Part shown: piece by piece, positions 7,871-27,104 of the stretch
Position numbering within the stretch: the first letter of the stretch is position 1
Layout of the letters: each line of letters starts with the position of its first letter
Assembly (NCBI RefSeq): GCF_039655875.1
Contig: NZ_JBBYXK010000003.1
Location: 558,001-622,000 of the forward strand
Length of the DNA: 64,000 nt
Source of the DNA: Emcibacter sp. SYSU 3D8
GTDB taxonomy: Bacteria; Pseudomonadota; Alphaproteobacteria; SMXS01
Direction of reading: 5' to 3'
Notes under the pieces: generated by a model
Database searches by the model: none
The model's input: only the letters and a program-made list of their open reading frames with translations
Told to the model about the DNA's origin: nothing
Position numbers and translations under genes: made by a program

Positions 7871-7899
7871 TTGACAGCATAGGCCAAATTCTCTTAGTT
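7871..7899 (+). promoter_or_regulatory. Candidate promoter of the tRNA-Tyr/tRNA-Gly/tuf unit
   Basis: A perfect TTGACA at 7871-7876 is followed after 17 bases by TTAGTT, about 30 bases before tRNA-Tyr. The -35 box is strong and the -10 box is poor, as is frequent in alphaproteobacterial promoters. The position and the lack of another candidate support it. Confidence 0.4.
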
Positions 7900-7929
7900 C
7901 CCCGCACCATCTTCGGGGCAGACCCGTGC

Positions 7930-8015
7930 GGAGGGGTGGCCGAGCGGTCAATGGCAGCAGACTGTAAATCTGCCGGGGTAACCCTACGTAGGTTCAAATC
8001 CTACCCCCTCCACCA
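7930..8015 (+). tRNA. tRNA-Tyr (anticodon GTA), CCA encoded
   Basis: A class II tRNA of 86 bases including CCA. The acceptor GGAGGGG pairs with CCCCTCC, the anticodon loop is ACTGTAAAT (GTA), there is a long variable arm (GGGGTAACCCTAC), and the T loop is GGTTCAAATCC. It is the first gene of a tRNA-Tyr, tRNA-Gly, tuf series. Confidence 0.97.
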
Positions 8016-8060
8016 AGGTCCAACTGATGGGCAGAAGGAGCTGCGGAAGCGGCGGCGCGT

Positions 8061-8134
<74 letters not shown>

Positions 8135-8193
8135 CTACGAGGTTTGGGTCACGTCAATCGCGCCGTGCGGGCGCACTAGCAGAGGTCGAGCCG

Positions 8194-9384
<1,191 letters not shown>

Positions 9385-9460
9385 GGATTTTCGCCCACCG
9401 CACGGTTGACAATCGAGCCCGGTTCACAATAGAAGGTGCGGCTCGAAACAGATCAACGGC

Positions 9461-9489
9461 TCCGGGGGCGGCGACATGCCGTCCCCGGA
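9461..9489 (+). terminator. Hairpin after tuf copy 1 (weak terminator or processing site)
   Basis: TCCGGGG and CCCCGGA flank a second pairing CGGC/GCCG, giving a long GC-rich stem. Only GCTTTG follows, so the U tract is poor. It may terminate part of the tuf transcripts or mark a processing point before tRNA-Trp. Confidence 0.4.
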
Positions 9490-9538
9490 TGCTTTGTGGA
9501 CGGTGCGGTGAAGAGCGAAGCAACGGCTAAGAAGCCTT

Positions 9539-9614
9539 AGGAGTGTAGCTCAATTGGTAGAGCACCGGTCTCCAAAACCGGGGGCTGGGGGTTCGAGCCC
9601 CTCCACTCCTGCCA
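9539..9614 (+). tRNA. tRNA-Trp (anticodon CCA), CCA encoded
   Basis: The acceptor AGGAGTG pairs with CACTCCT, followed by G and CCA. The anticodon loop is TCTCCAAAA (CCA), and the T arm is GGGGGTTCGAGCCCCT. Its position between tuf and secE is the standard bacterial order. Confidence 0.97.
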
Positions 9615-9674
9615 GTATCTACGCCAGCGCCACGGCGACATAGACAAACGAGTATGCGGGTACGCTGAGGAAAG

Positions 9675-9872
9675 ATGGCAAGAACCAATCCAGCGCAGTT
9701 TATGCGGCAGGTCAAACAGGAAGTCTCGAAGGTGGTCACACCTTCGTGGAAGGAAACCTGGGTGACCTCGCTCATGGTGTTCATCATGGTGCTGTTCGCG
9801 TCACTATTTTTCCTCTTGGTCGACATGGGCTTTGCCCAGGCCGTCAAACTCATCCTGCCGAATAACGGCTGA
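9675..9872 (+). CDS. secE: Preprotein translocase subunit SecE
   Basis: A 65-residue single-span SecE. A basic amphipathic N-terminal helix (AQFMRQVKQEVSKVVTPSWKE) is followed by a conserved WVTSL and one membrane helix (residues about 30-55). It clamps SecY in the SecYEG channel of the inner membrane. The short one-helix form is normal outside the enterobacteria. It lies 16 bases before nusG and is presumably co-transcribed with tRNA-Trp upstream. SecY is encoded further along in the same window. Confidence 0.95.
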   Translation: MARTNPAQFMRQVKQEVSKVVTPSWKETWVTSLMVFIMVLFASLFFLLVDMGFAQAVKLILPNNG

Positions 9873-9888
9873 GCCAAACGGAACCGAC

Positions 9889-10419
9889 ATGACCGCCAGG
9901 TGGTACATCATCCAGACCTATTCCAATTTCGAGAAGAAGGTCGCCGAATCGATCAAGGAGCAGGCTGCCCTCCAGGGTATGACTGACATGTTCGAGCAGG
10001 TGATCGTTCCGATGGAAGAGGTCGTGGAAATCCGGCGTGGCCAGAAGGTCAACGCCGAGCGCAAGTTCTTCCCCGGCTATGTGCTGGCGAAGATGGACAT
10101 GACCGATGAGACCTATCATCTGGTGAAGAACATCCCGAAGGTCTCGGGTTTCCTGGGCTCGGGCAACAAGCCGATGCCGATCACGGACAACGAGGCCGCG
10201 CGCATCCTGAGCCAGGTTCAGGAAGGCGTCGACCGGCCGAAGCCGTCGATCCGGTTCGAGATCGGCGAGCAGGTGCGGGTCACCGACGGTCCGTTCACGT
10301 CGTTCAACGGCCTGGTCGAGGATGTCGACGAAGAGCGCGCCCGCCTCAAGGTGGCGGTGTCGATCTTCGGGCGCGCCACGCCGGTCGAGCTGGAATATGC
10401 GCAGGTCGAGAAGACCTGA
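9889..10419 (+). CDS. nusG: Transcription termination/antitermination factor NusG
   Basis: A 176-residue NusG. The NGN domain begins ARWYIIQTYSNFEKKVAESI and contains KFFPGYVLAKM and FLGSGNKPMP. The C-terminal KOW domain shows GEQVRVTDGPFTSFNGLVEDV. It binds RNA polymerase through the NGN domain and Rho or ribosomal protein S10 through KOW, coupling transcription to termination or translation. ATG 9889 is chosen because the upstream open frame overlaps secE. Length is normal. Confidence 0.97.
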   Translation: MTARWYIIQTYSNFEKKVAESIKEQAALQGMTDMFEQVIVPMEEVVEIRRGQKVNAERKFFPGYVLAKMDMTDETYHLVKNIPKVSGFLGSGNKPMPITDNEAARILSQVQEGVDRPKPSIRFEIGEQVRVTDGPFTSFNGLVEDVDEERARLKVAVSIFGRATPVELEYAQVEKT

Positions 10420-10454
10420 GCTCAACGCGTTTTATGGGCGCTCCGGCGCCCGAA

Positions 10455-10490
10455 CGTGCGGGAGGTTTGCCATGACCGGACCGCGCATCC
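10455..10490 (+). promoter_or_regulatory. Putative ribosomal protein L1 binding site (autogenous control of rplKA)
   Basis: The nusG-rplK gap contains GTGCGGGAGGTTTGCC followed by ATGACCGGACCGCGCA. TGCG and CGCA can close a stem around an asymmetric loop. The GGGAGG-TTTG strand facing TGACC resembles the L1 site of 23S rRNA (the GTGGGAGGCTTTG region), which the rplKA leader mimics in many bacteria so that free L1 represses translation. Position and motif fit. I have not folded or aligned it by computer. Confidence 0.55.
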
Positions 10491-10541
10491 CTGGGTAGCC
10501 TCGAAAGCGGCGCCCGCCCGTAACGAAAGGAAGGGAAGTCC

Positions 10542-10970
10542 ATGGCGAAGAAGATCACCGGATACATCAACCTCCAGGTTGCTGCCGGCAGTGCCACCCC
10601 GTCGCCGCCAATCGGTCCGGCGCTGGGTCAGCGCGGCGTGAACATCATGGAATTCTGCAAGGCCTTCAACGCGGCCACGCAGGAGATCGAGAAGGGGACG
10701 CCGATCCCCGTCGTGATCACCGTGTATGCCGACCGCAGCTTCACCTACATCACCAAGACACCGCCCGCGGCGCACTTCCTGAAGAAGGCGGCCAAGATCA
10801 ATTCGGGCTCCAAGACTCCCGGCCGCGACCGCGCCGGCTTCGTCACCCGCGACGATCTGCAGCAGATCGCCGAAGCGAAGATGAAGGATCTCAACGCCAA
10901 CGATATCGATGCGGCGATGAAGATGATCGAAGGTTCTGCCCGTTCCATGGGCATCGAGGTCAGGGAGTAG
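10542..10970 (+). CDS. rplK: Ribosomal protein L11
   Basis: A 142-residue L11. The N-terminal domain carries the proline-rich [20 protein letters not shown] hinge that contacts the GTPase centre. The C-terminal domain carries the rRNA-binding TFITK-like segment (here [18 protein letters not shown]). It binds the 23S rRNA thiostrepton loop and helps stringent-factor and release-factor function. A good GGAAGGGAAG Shine-Dalgarno sequence precedes ATG. It is followed 4 bases later by rplA, the normal L11 operon pair. Confidence 0.98.
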   Translation: MAKKITGYINLQVAAGSATPSPPIGPALGQRGVNIMEFCKAFNAATQEIEKGTPIPVVITVYADRSFTYITKTPPAAHFLKKAAKINSGSKTPGRDRAGFVTRDDLQQIAEAKMKDLNANDIDAAMKMIEGSARSMGIEVRE

Positions 10971-10974
10971 TCCG

Positions 10975-11670
10975 ATGGCGAAACTGTCAAAGCGTCAGAA
11001 GGACGACCGCAAGGCCGTCGATTCCAACAAGACCTATTCGCTCGACGAGGCGGTCAGCATCCTGAAGCAGCATGCCCGGTCCAAGTTCGACGAGACCATC
11101 GAGGTCGCCATGAACCTGGGCGTCGATCCGCGCCATTCGGACCAGATGGTCCGCGGCGTGGTGCTGCTGCCCAATGGCACCGGCAAGGACGTTCGCGTCG
11201 CCGTGTTCGCCAAGGACAACAAGGCCGATGAAGCCCGCGCCGCCGGTGCGGACATTGTCGGTGCCGAAGACCTCGCCGAGCAGATCCAGGCCGGCGTCAT
11301 GGATTTCGACCGCGTGATTGCCACCCCCGACATGATGGCCCTCGTTGGCCGTCTCGGTAAGGTGCTCGGTCCGCGCGGCCTGATGCCGAACCCGAAGCTG
11401 GGCACCGTCACGCCCGACGTGGCGGGCGCGGTCAAGGCGGCCAAGGGCGGCCAGGTCGAGTTCCGCGCCGAGAAGGCCGGTATCGTCCATGGCGGCGTTG
11501 GCAAGGCCAGCTTCTCCGAGGACCATCTCGCCCAGAACATCCGGGCGTTTGCCGATGCGGTGATCAAGGCCAAGCCGACTGGCGCCAAGGGTACCTATGT
11601 GAAGAAGGTCTCGCTCACCTCGACCATGGGGCCGGGCGTCAAGATCGACGTGACGGGCCTGAGCGCCTAG
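10975..11670 (+). CDS. rplA: Ribosomal protein L1
   Basis: A 231-residue L1 of normal length. It starts [10 protein letters not shown] and contains the conserved [21 protein letters not shown], the domain 2 region [17 protein letters not shown] and the C-terminal [18 protein letters not shown]1 forms the mobile stalk near the ribosomal E site and is the translational repressor of rplKA in many bacteria. A candidate target lies upstream of rplK. Starts 4 bases after rplK, consistent with coupled translation. Confidence 0.98.
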   Translation: MAKLSKRQKDDRKAVDSNKTYSLDEAVSILKQHARSKFDETIEVAMNLGVDPRHSDQMVRGVVLLPNGTGKDVRVAVFAKDNKADEARAAGADIVGAEDLAEQIQAGVMDFDRVIATPDMMALVGRLGKVLGPRGLMPNPKLGTVTPDVAGAVKAAKGGQVEFRAEKAGIVHGGVGKASFSEDHLAQNIRAFADAVIKAKPTGAKGTYVKKVSLTSTMGPGVKIDVTGLSA

Positions 11671-11986
11671 CAACGAGATTTTCCGGACGCCTCGGCGTCC
11701 GGAGATAGGGCGGCTTGTTTGCCGCCCGCCTGTCCAAGACCGTAGGCGCCGCGCAAGCGGCTTAATCGGGTGCACCGGCCTGCACAGACGGGGAAACGAG
11801 TACTTGAAGCTTTCGGTCCGGATACCATATTCCGGGCCGCTCCTGGCAGGGAGGCCTTCGGGCGGGCATCGGGTTCACGGCCCTGGGACAGGGTAACCGG
11901 GTCCGGTCGGCGGTACGCCGCTATCCGGACCTTGATGTGGCTGCGCGGCAGGGAAATCCCCGTCGCGCTTACACTGGAGAGTGAAA
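11671..11986 (+). promoter_or_regulatory. Structured rplJL leader (L10 leader candidate)
   Basis: This 316-base gap holds no gene. It contains a GNRA-capped hairpin GCCGC-GCAA-GCGGC near 11752, a following hairpin GTGCA-CCGGCC-TGCAC, and near 11905 a long hairpin GGTCCGG/CCGGACC around GGCGG/CCGCC. A further hairpin TCCGGACGCC/GGCGTCCGGA lies just after rplA. The leader before rplJ is where the L10-(L12)4 complex binds in Proteobacteria to shut down rplJL translation, and the length and structure fit. None of the hairpins has a clear U tract. Confidence 0.6.
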
Positions 11987-12502
11987 GTGGACCGAGCCCA
12001 AAAGGCGGATCTGGTCACCGAACTCAAGGGCGTCTTCGACAAGACGGGCCTCGTGGTAGTCTCGCACTATTCCGGGCTCACTGTTGCCGAAATGACGGCC
12101 TTGCGCGTGCAGATGCACGGTGTTGGTGCACAGTTCCGCGTGACGAAGAACAGGCTGACCAAGCTTGCTCTCGAGGGCACCAAATGCGAGTCCATATCCC
12201 ATCTGTTCACCGGGCCTACGGCGATTGCCTACTCGGATGACCCCGTGGCGGCAGCCAAGGTGTCGATTGAATTTGCCAAGAAGAACGAGAAGCTGATCGT
12301 TCTGGGCGGCGTGATGGGCGAGACGGAACTGGATGCGAACGGCGTAAAGGCCCTCGCGTCACTGCCGTCTCTGGACGAATTGCGAGCCAAGATCCTCGGC
12401 GTGCTCAACGCGCCGGCGACCAAGGTGGCGGGCGTGCTTCAGGCACCGGCCGGCCAGCTGGCTCGCGTATTTGCTGCCTACGGGAATAGCGAGGCCGCCT
12501 GA
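11987..12502 (+). CDS. rplJ: Ribosomal protein L10
   Basis: A 171-residue L10, the base of the L7/L12 stalk. GTG 11987 is chosen over GTG 11981 because GGAGA lies 7 bases upstream of it and the resulting start [13 protein letters not shown] is the usual alphaproteobacterial one. Conserved segments include [29 protein letters not shown] and the flexible C-terminal helix that binds L12 dimers ([11 protein letters not shown]). The long structured leader before it probably mediates autogenous repression. Confidence 0.96.
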   Translation: MDRAQKADLVTELKGVFDKTGLVVVSHYSGLTVAEMTALRVQMHGVGAQFRVTKNRLTKLALEGTKCESISHLFTGPTAIAYSDDPVAAAKVSIEFAKKNEKLIVLGGVMGETELDANGVKALASLPSLDELRAKILGVLNAPATKVAGVLQAPAGQLARVFAAYGNSEAA

Positions 12503-12543
12503 TCGGTTGAACCCGACATGGCCTTAATCTTTGGAGATACAAA

Positions 12544-12921
12544 ATGGCTGACCTGCAGAAACTTGTAGACGACCTTTCGAACCTGACCGTGATCGAAGCC
12601 GCTGAGCTGTCGAAGCTTCTCGAAGAGAAGTGGGGCGTCTCGGCCGCCGCGCCGGTTGCCGTCGCCGCCGTTGGCGGTGGTGCCGCTCCGGCCGAAGCCG
12701 TCGAGGAGAAGGACTCCTTCGACGTCATCCTGACCGGTGCGGGCGACAAGAAGATCAACGTGATCAAGGAAGTCCGTGCGATTACGGGCCTGGGCCTGAA
12801 AGAGGCCAAGGACCTGGTTGAGGGCGCGCCGAAGCCTGTGAAGGAAGGCGTGAACAAGACCGAAGCGGCTGATCTCAAGAAGAAGCTTGAAGAAGCCGGT
12901 GCCACGGTCGAAGTGAAGTAA
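12544..12921 (+). CDS. rplL: Ribosomal protein L7/L12
   Basis: A 125-residue L7/L12. The N-terminal dimerisation domain ([32 protein letters not shown], split here only by the listing) is joined by an Ala/Val-rich hinge to the C-terminal factor-binding domain, [20 protein letters not shown] through [15 protein letters not shown]. It recruits and stimulates EF-Tu and EF-G. It lies 41 bases after rplJ. A strong terminator-like hairpin follows, so part of the transcription stops here and rpoBC receive less. Confidence 0.98.
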   Translation: MADLQKLVDDLSNLTVIEAAELSKLLEEKWGVSAAAPVAVAAVGGGAAPAEAVEEKDSFDVILTGAGDKKINVIKEVRAITGLGLKEAKDLVEGAPKPVKEGVNKTEAADLKKKLEEAGATVEVK

Positions 12922-12938
12922 GACTTCGCTACGGAATT

Positions 12939-12974
12939 GGGCAGGCTCTCCGTTCTGGGGAGCCTGCCCGTTTT
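12939..12974 (+). terminator. Intrinsic terminator/attenuator between rplL and rpoB
   Basis: GGGCAGGCTC pairs with GAGCCTGCCC (plus one extra pair) and is followed by GTTTT. The position matches the known partial terminator between rplL and rpoB in other Proteobacteria, which lowers polymerase-subunit synthesis relative to L7/L12. Confidence 0.75.
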
Positions 12975-13043
12975 GGTCATTTAGGCACAAAATCGCCGCT
13001 ATTTTCATCGGCATGAGACTGAGCGGTCAGAGAAGGATCAAGG

Positions 13044-17138
<4,095 letters not shown>

Positions 17139-17221
17139 CCCAGTTGACACGTCAGGTACACTAGGTTGCGAACTTATCTTACCGAGCAGGATCCGCTTCG
17201 GGTCCAGTCGAGGAGCAGAAC

Positions 17222-21430
<4,209 letters not shown>

Positions 21431-21456
21431 AGACACTCGCGCATAACGTTTGAGGA

Positions 21457-21489
21457 AGCGCGCGGCTCCGAAAGGGCCGCGCGCTTTTT
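21457..21489 (+). terminator. Rho-independent terminator after rpoC
   Basis: AGCGCGCGGC pairs with GCCGCGCGCT around TCCGAAAGG, followed by five T residues. It lies 27 bases after the rpoC stop and before a convergent gene. Confidence 0.9.
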
Positions 21490-21493
21490 CGTT

Positions 21494-22015
21494 TCAGGGT
21501 TTCGCTGTCAGGTAGGTGTTGAGCTCGCCGACCAGCGCCGCCAGCGTCTCCTCGCCATAGCCCATATGTACTGACGCGACCTTGCCCTGCTTGTCGATGA
21601 TGAACATGTGGGGCAGTCCCGTCACGCCGAACGCCTTTGCGGCCCGCTGCCAGGGGTCATAGGCGAAGGTGAGGGTCCAGTCGGGCGTTCTCTCCAGGAT
21701 CTTCCGGTAGATCCTTTTCCCCTGGCCGTAATTGATCGCGACAATAGCCAGCCTGTCCTCGCTCACCTGCTCGCGAATGCTTTGCAGCACGGGCAGCTCG
21801 AGCAGGCAGGGGCCGCACCAGGTCGCCCAGAATGTGACCACCACCACCTTGCCGCGCAGTGCACTGGCAAGGATGTCGCCACCGGTGTCGTTCTTGCCGA
21901 GATAGTCGGGCGGCATGTCGCCGACCGCCACCTTGGTCCTGGGGCCGGTCTTGGCCTCGACATGCGGGACGGCGATCAGCAGGCAAGCGAGCAGAAGGAT
22001 GATGGGTCGCAACAT
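21494..22015 (-). CDS. TlpA-like periplasmic thioredoxin-fold protein
   Basis: A 173-residue protein with an N-terminal signal peptide (LLLACLLIAVPHVEA) and a thioredoxin fold of the TlpA/ResA group. The redox motif WCGPC is at residues 66-70 within VVVVTFWATWCGPCLLELP, and the cis-proline region is GVTGLPHMFIIDKQGKV. It is expected to act in the periplasm as a disulfide reductant or carrier, for example in cytochrome c maturation. The partner is unknown because no cytochrome gene is nearby. It converges on rpoC. A GFA-family gene lies upstream on the same strand, 95 bases away. Confidence 0.85.
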   Translation of the reverse strand: MLRPIILLLACLLIAVPHVEAKTGPRTKVAVGDMPPDYLGKNDTGGDILASALRGKVVVVTFWATWCGPCLLELPVLQSIREQVSEDRLAIVAINYGQGKRIYRKILERTPDWTLTFAYDPWQRAAKAFGVTGLPHMFIIDKQGKVASVHMGYGEETLAALVGELNTYLTAKP

Positions 22016-22110
22016 GGCATTGCCCCAATGAATAGCGGTCCGGCTGGACCTAACAAGCCGCTACTCTACCGGGTTATGCCGCCACCCGCATTATGGATGC
22101 GAGGGGCGCC

Positions 22111-22527
22111 TCAGCCGAACCCCTGGCCATATTGCGGCAGCGCTTCGCCGATCTCGTACCAGGAGGATTTCGAATCGGTCCAGACATGCGCGGTGATCTC
22201 GACACCGTGTGGACGGTCGAGACCGCCAAGCCTGATTCGGATATGCGCCGGGTCGAACGCCAGCCTGGCGAACACCGGCGAGCCGCATCGGCCGCAGAAA
22301 CAGCGGAATGCGCCGGGCGAGGCCTCATATTCCCGGATGCTGTCGGCGCCGGCCAGCAGCGCGAATCGCTCCACCGGAACCGATGCGTTGGCTGAGAATG
22401 CGCTGCCCGAGGCGCGCTGGCACATGCGGCAATGGCAGTAACGCACCGGCCCCAGCGTCCCGCTGACGCGGTATCGGACCGTTCCGCACAGGCATCGTCC
22501 CTCGGATGCTGTCCCGCTGCCTGACAT
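22111..22527 (-). CDS. GFA-family (CENP-V/GFA domain) zinc protein
   Basis: A 138-residue protein with the cysteine pattern of the glutathione-dependent formaldehyde-activating enzyme family: CLCGTVRY, CHCRMCQRASGSAFS and CFCGRCGSPVF, which bind structural and catalytic zinc. Family members are annotated as S-hydroxymethylglutathione synthases, but most small paralogues have no proven activity. ATG 22527 is supported by GAGGAGG upstream. The open frame beyond it has no ribosome-binding site and runs toward the rpsL promoter. No formaldehyde-oxidation genes are adjacent. Confidence 0.8.
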   Translation of the reverse strand: MSGSGTASEGRCLCGTVRYRVSGTLGPVRYCHCRMCQRASGSAFSANASVPVERFALLAGADSIREYEASPGAFRCFCGRCGSPVFARLAFDPAHIRIRLGGLDRPHGVEITAHVWTDSKSSWYEIGEALPQYGQGFG

Positions 22528-22872
22528 TGCCGCCTCCTCGCTGCATGAACGCGCAGTATACCGGGCCAGGGAGTGGCGGAAATGGTCAGGATTTGGGCCG
22601 AATTGCAGGCACCGGCGCCATGTGGATGAATCCTGATCTAACGCTTGACGAGTGGGCAGGCCGCTTATATGTTCCGCGCCTCTCGAGGGTGCAGGCTGTA
22701 GGCCAAGTCCTAGACGCTGCGCTGTGACAGTCCAAGTAGTGGATGTCAGCCTCACCGATCACCCCGAGAACACGATCAGCGGCAGCCGCCTAGCGGCGGG
22801 ATGCCGTTGGTTTTCTGCTAGTTGGATGCGGCATTCGCCGCAGCTGTTTTTGATGGACGCCAAAGGGTTCTC
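22528..22872. other. 345-base gap: divergent promoter region and leader of the str cluster
   Basis: This gap separates the minus-strand GFA gene from rpsL. It holds the candidate rpsL promoter at 22645-22673 and an untranslated leader of about 190 bases. Within the leader, CGGCA-GCCGC-CTA-GCGGC (22780-22797), then TGCCG after a 4-base bulge, makes a hairpin followed by TTGGTTTT, which could be an attenuator. No coding frame of interest is seen. Confidence 0.5.
22645..22673 (+). promoter_or_regulatory. Candidate promoter of rpsL-rpsG-fusA-tuf
   Basis: TTGACG and TATGTT are separated by exactly 17 bases and followed by a GC-rich start region. It lies about 200 bases upstream of rpsL in a gap with no gene, the place where the str operon promoter is expected. 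Confidence 0.6.
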
Positions 22873-23244
22873 ATGCCGACGATTAACCAGTTGATCCGCA
22901 AGCCGCGCCAGCAGCCGGTGAAACGAAACAAGGTTCCGGCGCTCGAAGCTTGTCCGCAGAAGCGCGGTGTTTGCACGCGCGTCTACACGACAACGCCAAA
23001 GAAGCCGAACTCGGCGCTGCGTAAAGTTGCGCGCGTCCGTCTCACCAACGGCTTCGAGGTTACCAGCTATATCCCGGGCGAAGGCCATAACCTGCAGGAG
23101 CACTCCGTCGTGCTGATCCGCGGTGGCCGCGTAAAGGATCTTCCTGGTGTCCGCTATCATATCCTGCGCGGTGTGCTCGATACGCAGGGCGTCAAGGACC
23201 GTCGTCAGCGCCGTTCGAAGTACGGCGCCAAGCGGCCCAAGTAA
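22873..23244 (+). CDS. rpsL: Ribosomal protein S12
   Basis: A 123-residue S12. It starts [13 protein letters not shown] and contains [20 protein letters not shown] and [12 protein letters not shown], the segments at the decoding centre where streptomycin-resistance mutations arise. The Lys residues at those sites are the sensitive type. The C-terminus [14 protein letters not shown] is basic. ATG 22873 is preferred over an upstream in-frame ATG that lacks homology. First gene of the str cluster. Confidence 0.98.
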   Translation: MPTINQLIRKPRQQPVKRNKVPALEACPQKRGVCTRVYTTTPKKPNSALRKVARVRLTNGFEVTSYIPGEGHNLQEHSVVLIRGGRVKDLPGVRYHILRGVLDTQGVKDRRQRRSKYGAKRPK

Positions 23245-23256
23245 GGAGTTCCGAGT

Positions 23257-23727
23257 ATGTCGCGCCGTCGCGCCGCCGAAAAACGTGAAGTTCTGCCCGA
23301 CGCCAAGTATGGCGACGTGGTGGTGTCCAAGTTCATCAACAACCTGATGTATCACGGCAAGAAGTCCGCCGCTGAAGACATCGTGTACGGTGCCTTTACG
23401 CGCATCGAGAAGGTCGGCAAGAACGAGCCGGTCCGCGTCTTCCACGACGCGCTCGATAATGTCCGTCCGCAGATCGAGGTTCGCTCGCGTCGGGTCGGCG
23501 GCGCCACCTACCAGGTGCCGGTCGAGGTTCGCTCCGAGCGCGCCCAGGCTCTGGCCATTCGCTGGCTCATCGATGCGGCCCGCAAGCGGTCCGAGAACAC
23601 GATGGAAGAGCGTCTGTTCAAGGAGCTCCTGGAAGCCAGCGATAATCGCGGCTCGTCCGTCAAGAAGCGCGAAGACACCCACCGCATGGCGGAAGCCAAT
23701 CGCGCGTTCTCGCACTACCGCTGGTAA
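23257..23727 (+). CDS. rpsG: Ribosomal protein S7
   Basis: A 156-residue S7. It starts [20 protein letters not shown] and contains [36 protein letters not shown] and RAFSHYRW at the C-terminus. It nucleates assembly of the 16S rRNA 3' domain and is the translational repressor of the str operon in E. coli. No E. coli-like S7 target can be recognised here, because the rpsL-rpsG gap is only 12 bases. Confidence 0.98.
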   Translation: MSRRRAAEKREVLPDAKYGDVVVSKFINNLMYHGKKSAAEDIVYGAFTRIEKVGKNEPVRVFHDALDNVRPQIEVRSRRVGGATYQVPVEVRSERAQALAIRWLIDAARKRSENTMEERLFKELLEASDNRGSSVKKREDTHRMAEANRAFSHYRW

Positions 23728-23750
23728 CGAACCCTAAGGTCTGATTCAAA

Positions 23751-25826
23751 ATGTCCCGCACCACTTCGCTCGATCGATACCGCAACATCGGCATCATGGC
23801 GCACATCGATGCCGGTAAGACGACCACGACCGAACGTATTCTTTATTACACCGGCCGCAGTCACAAGATCGGCGAAGTCCATGATGGCGCCGCCACCATG
23901 GATTGGATGGAGCAGGAGCAAGAGCGCGGCATTACCATCACGTCGGCCGCGACCACCTGTTTCTGGCGCGACCATCGCATCAACATCATCGACACCCCCG
24001 GCCACGTGGACTTCACCATCGAAGTCGAGCGCAGCCTGCGCGTGCTCGATGGCGCCGTCGCGGTGTTCGACAGTGTGGCGGGCGTTGAGCCCCAGTCCGA
24101 GACCGTGTGGCGTCAGGCCGACAAGTATCATGTGCCGCGCATGTGCTTCATCAACAAGATGGACCGCACCGGCGCCAACTTCGAGCGTACGCTGGGCATG
24201 ATCCGCGACCGTCTGGGCGCGACCGCGCTGGTCATTCAGCTGCCGGTCGGCTCGGAGAGCGACTACAAGGGTCTGATCGACCTGATCCGCAACAAGGCCG
24301 TCATCTGGCGCGACGAGTCGCTGGGCGCCGAGTTCGATTATGTCGATATTCCGGCCGATCTTGCCGAAGCCGCCGCCACGGCCCGCCTCGAGATGATCGA
24401 GCTGGCCGTCGAGCAGGACGAAGAGGCGCTGGAGCTTTACCTGGACGGCAACGAGCCGGACGAGGAAACCCTGCGTCGGTGCATCCGCAAGGGCACCATC
24501 GGCGGTGCGTTCGTGCCGGTGCTGAACGGTACCGCGTTCAAGAACAAGGGCGTGCAGCCGCTGCTCGATGCCGTTGTCGATTTCCTGCCGTCGCCGCTCG
24601 ATGTGCCGGCCTATGTGGGCCACGTTCCGGAAAGCGACGACACCACCGAGCGCAGCGCGTCCGATGACCAGCCTTTCGCCGCGCTGGCGTTCAAGATCAT
24701 GAACGACCCGTTCGTCGGCTCGCTGACCTTCGTTCGCATTTATTCCGGTGTCGTAGAGAGCGGCACCCAGGTGCTGAATTCGGTGAAGGGCAAGCGCGAG
24801 CGTGTCGGCCGTATGCTTGAGATGCATGCGAACCACCGTGAGGACGTCAAGGAAGCCCGCGCCGGCGACATCATCGCCTTCTGCGGCCTGAAGGAAACCA
24901 CCACGGGCGATACGCTGTGCGATGCGGTCAAGCCGGTCATCCTCGAGCGTATGGAATTCCCGGAGCCGGTCATCGAAGTAGCCGTCGAGCCGAAGACCAA
25001 GGCCGACCAGGAGAAGATGGGCGTCGCCCTGCATCGCCTGGCCCAGGAAGATCCCTCGTTCCGCGTCTCGGTCGACCACGAAAGCGGTCAGACCATCATC
25101 AAGGGCATGGGCGAGCTGCATCTGGAAATCATCGTCGATCGCATGAAGCGCGAGTTCAAGGTCGAGGCCAATGTTGGCGCGCCGCAGGTGGCGTACCGCG
25201 AGACCCTGACCCGCCGCGCCGAGGTCGACTACACCCATAAGAAGCAGACCGGCGGTTCGGGCCAGTTCGCCCGCGTCAAGATCGTGGTCGAGCCCGGCGA
25301 GCCTGGTTCGGGCGGTGTGTTCGAGTCCACCATCGTCGGTGGTTCGGTGCCGCGCGAATACATTCCGGGCGTCGAGAAGGGCGTTCACAGCGTCGCCGTT
25401 GCCGGCGTGCTGGCGGGCTTCCCGGTTATCGACTACAAGGTCCAGCTGATCGACGGCGCGTACCACGATGTGGATTCCAGCGTGCTGGCGTTCGAAATCG
25501 CCAGCCGTGCGGCGTTCCGCGAAGCGGCCCAGAAGGCTGGCATTCAGCTCCTCGAGCCGATCATGGCCGTCGAGGTGGTGACTCCGGAAGATTATGTCGG
25601 CGACGTGATGGGCGACCTGAACAGCCGCCGGGGTCTTGTTGAAGGCACCGACATGCGCGGCAATGCCAACGCCATCAAGGCGTCGGTGCCGCTCGCCAAC
25701 ATGTTCGGTTACGTGAACACGCTGCGGTCCATGACCCAGGGCCGCGCCCAGTACACAATGCAGTTCTCGCACTACGCGCCAGTTCCCAAGGCCGTCAGTG
25801 ACGAGGTTGTCGCGAAACGCGCGTAA
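23751..25826 (+). CDS. fusA: Elongation factor G
   Basis: A 691-residue translocase GTPase. The P loop is [13 protein letters not shown], the switch II region is DTPGHVDFT, and the specificity motif is NKMDR. Domains II to V follow, with [19 protein letters not shown] in domain [14 protein letters not shown] in domain IV and AHYAPVPK-like [13 protein letters not shown] at the C-terminus. Length and order (rpsG-fusA-tuf) are standard. It is the only EF-G in the window. Confidence 0.99.
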   Translation: MSRTTSLDRYRNIGIMAHIDAGKTTTTERILYYTGRSHKIGEVHDGAATMDWMEQEQERGITITSAATTCFWRDHRINIIDTPGHVDFTIEVERSLRVLDGAVAVFDSVAGVEPQSETVWRQADKYHVPRMCFINKMDRTGANFERTLGMIRDRLGATALVIQLPVGSESDYKGLIDLIRNKAVIWRDESLGAEFDYVDIPADLAEAAATARLEMIELAVEQDEEALELYLDGNEPDEETLRRCIRKGTIGGAFVPVLNGTAFKNKGVQPLLDAVVDFLPSPLDVPAYVGHVPESDDTTERSASDDQPFAALAFKIMNDPFVGSLTFVRIYSGVVESGTQVLNSVKGKRERVGRMLEMHANHREDVKEARAGDIIAFCGLKETTTGDTLCDAVKPVILERMEFPEPVIEVAVEPKTKADQEKMGVALHRLAQEDPSFRVSVDHESGQTIIKGMGELHLEIIVDRMKREFKVEANVGAPQVAYRETLTRRAEVDYTHKKQTGGSGQFARVKIVVEPGEPGSGGVFESTIVGGSVPREYIPGVEKGVHSVAVAGVLAGFPVIDYKVQLIDGAYHDVDSSVLAFEIASRAAFREAAQKAGIQLLEPIMAVEVVTPEDYVGDVMGDLNSRRGLVEGTDMRGNANAIKASVPLANMFGYVNTLRSMTQGRAQYTMQFSHYAPVPKAVSDEVVAKRA

Positions 25827-25852
25827 GCAACGCAGAGAGAAGGAATTATCCC

Positions 25853-27043
<1,191 letters not shown>

Positions 27044-27054
27044 GAAAAGAACAA

Positions 27055-27084
27055 GGGCCGGTCCGGCCTATTCCGGACCGGCCC
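27055..27084 (+). terminator. Hairpin between tuf copy 2 and rpsJ
   Basis: GGGCCGGTCCGG pairs perfectly with CCGGACCGGCCC around CCTATT-type loop bases. The tail is AATTATTT rather than a clean U run, so termination may be partial. It would separate expression of the str and S10 groups. Confidence 0.6.
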
Positions 27085-27104
27085 AATTATTTGGTGAGAG
27101 TGGC

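Noticed and set aside
9406-9434. TTGACA near 9406 as a promoter for tRNA-Trp/secE
   Set aside because: The -35 box is perfect but the bases at -10 (ATAGAA or neighbours) are poor and a hairpin follows, so I left it out of the feature list.
10472-10498. Mini-ORF of 8 codons with a strong Shine-Dalgarno sequence before rplK
   Set aside because: The GGGAGG is better explained as part of the L1-binding structure. An 8-codon leader peptide has no supporting feature.
11981-11983. GTG at 11981 as the rplJ start
   Set aside because: The Shine-Dalgarno sequence would lie 1 base from it. GTG 11987 has ideal spacing and gives the usual start MDRAQK.
17143-17148. TTGACA in the rpoB-rpoC gap as an internal promoter
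   Set aside because: No acceptable -10 box lies 15-19 bases downstream, and rpoBC are normally co-transcribed.
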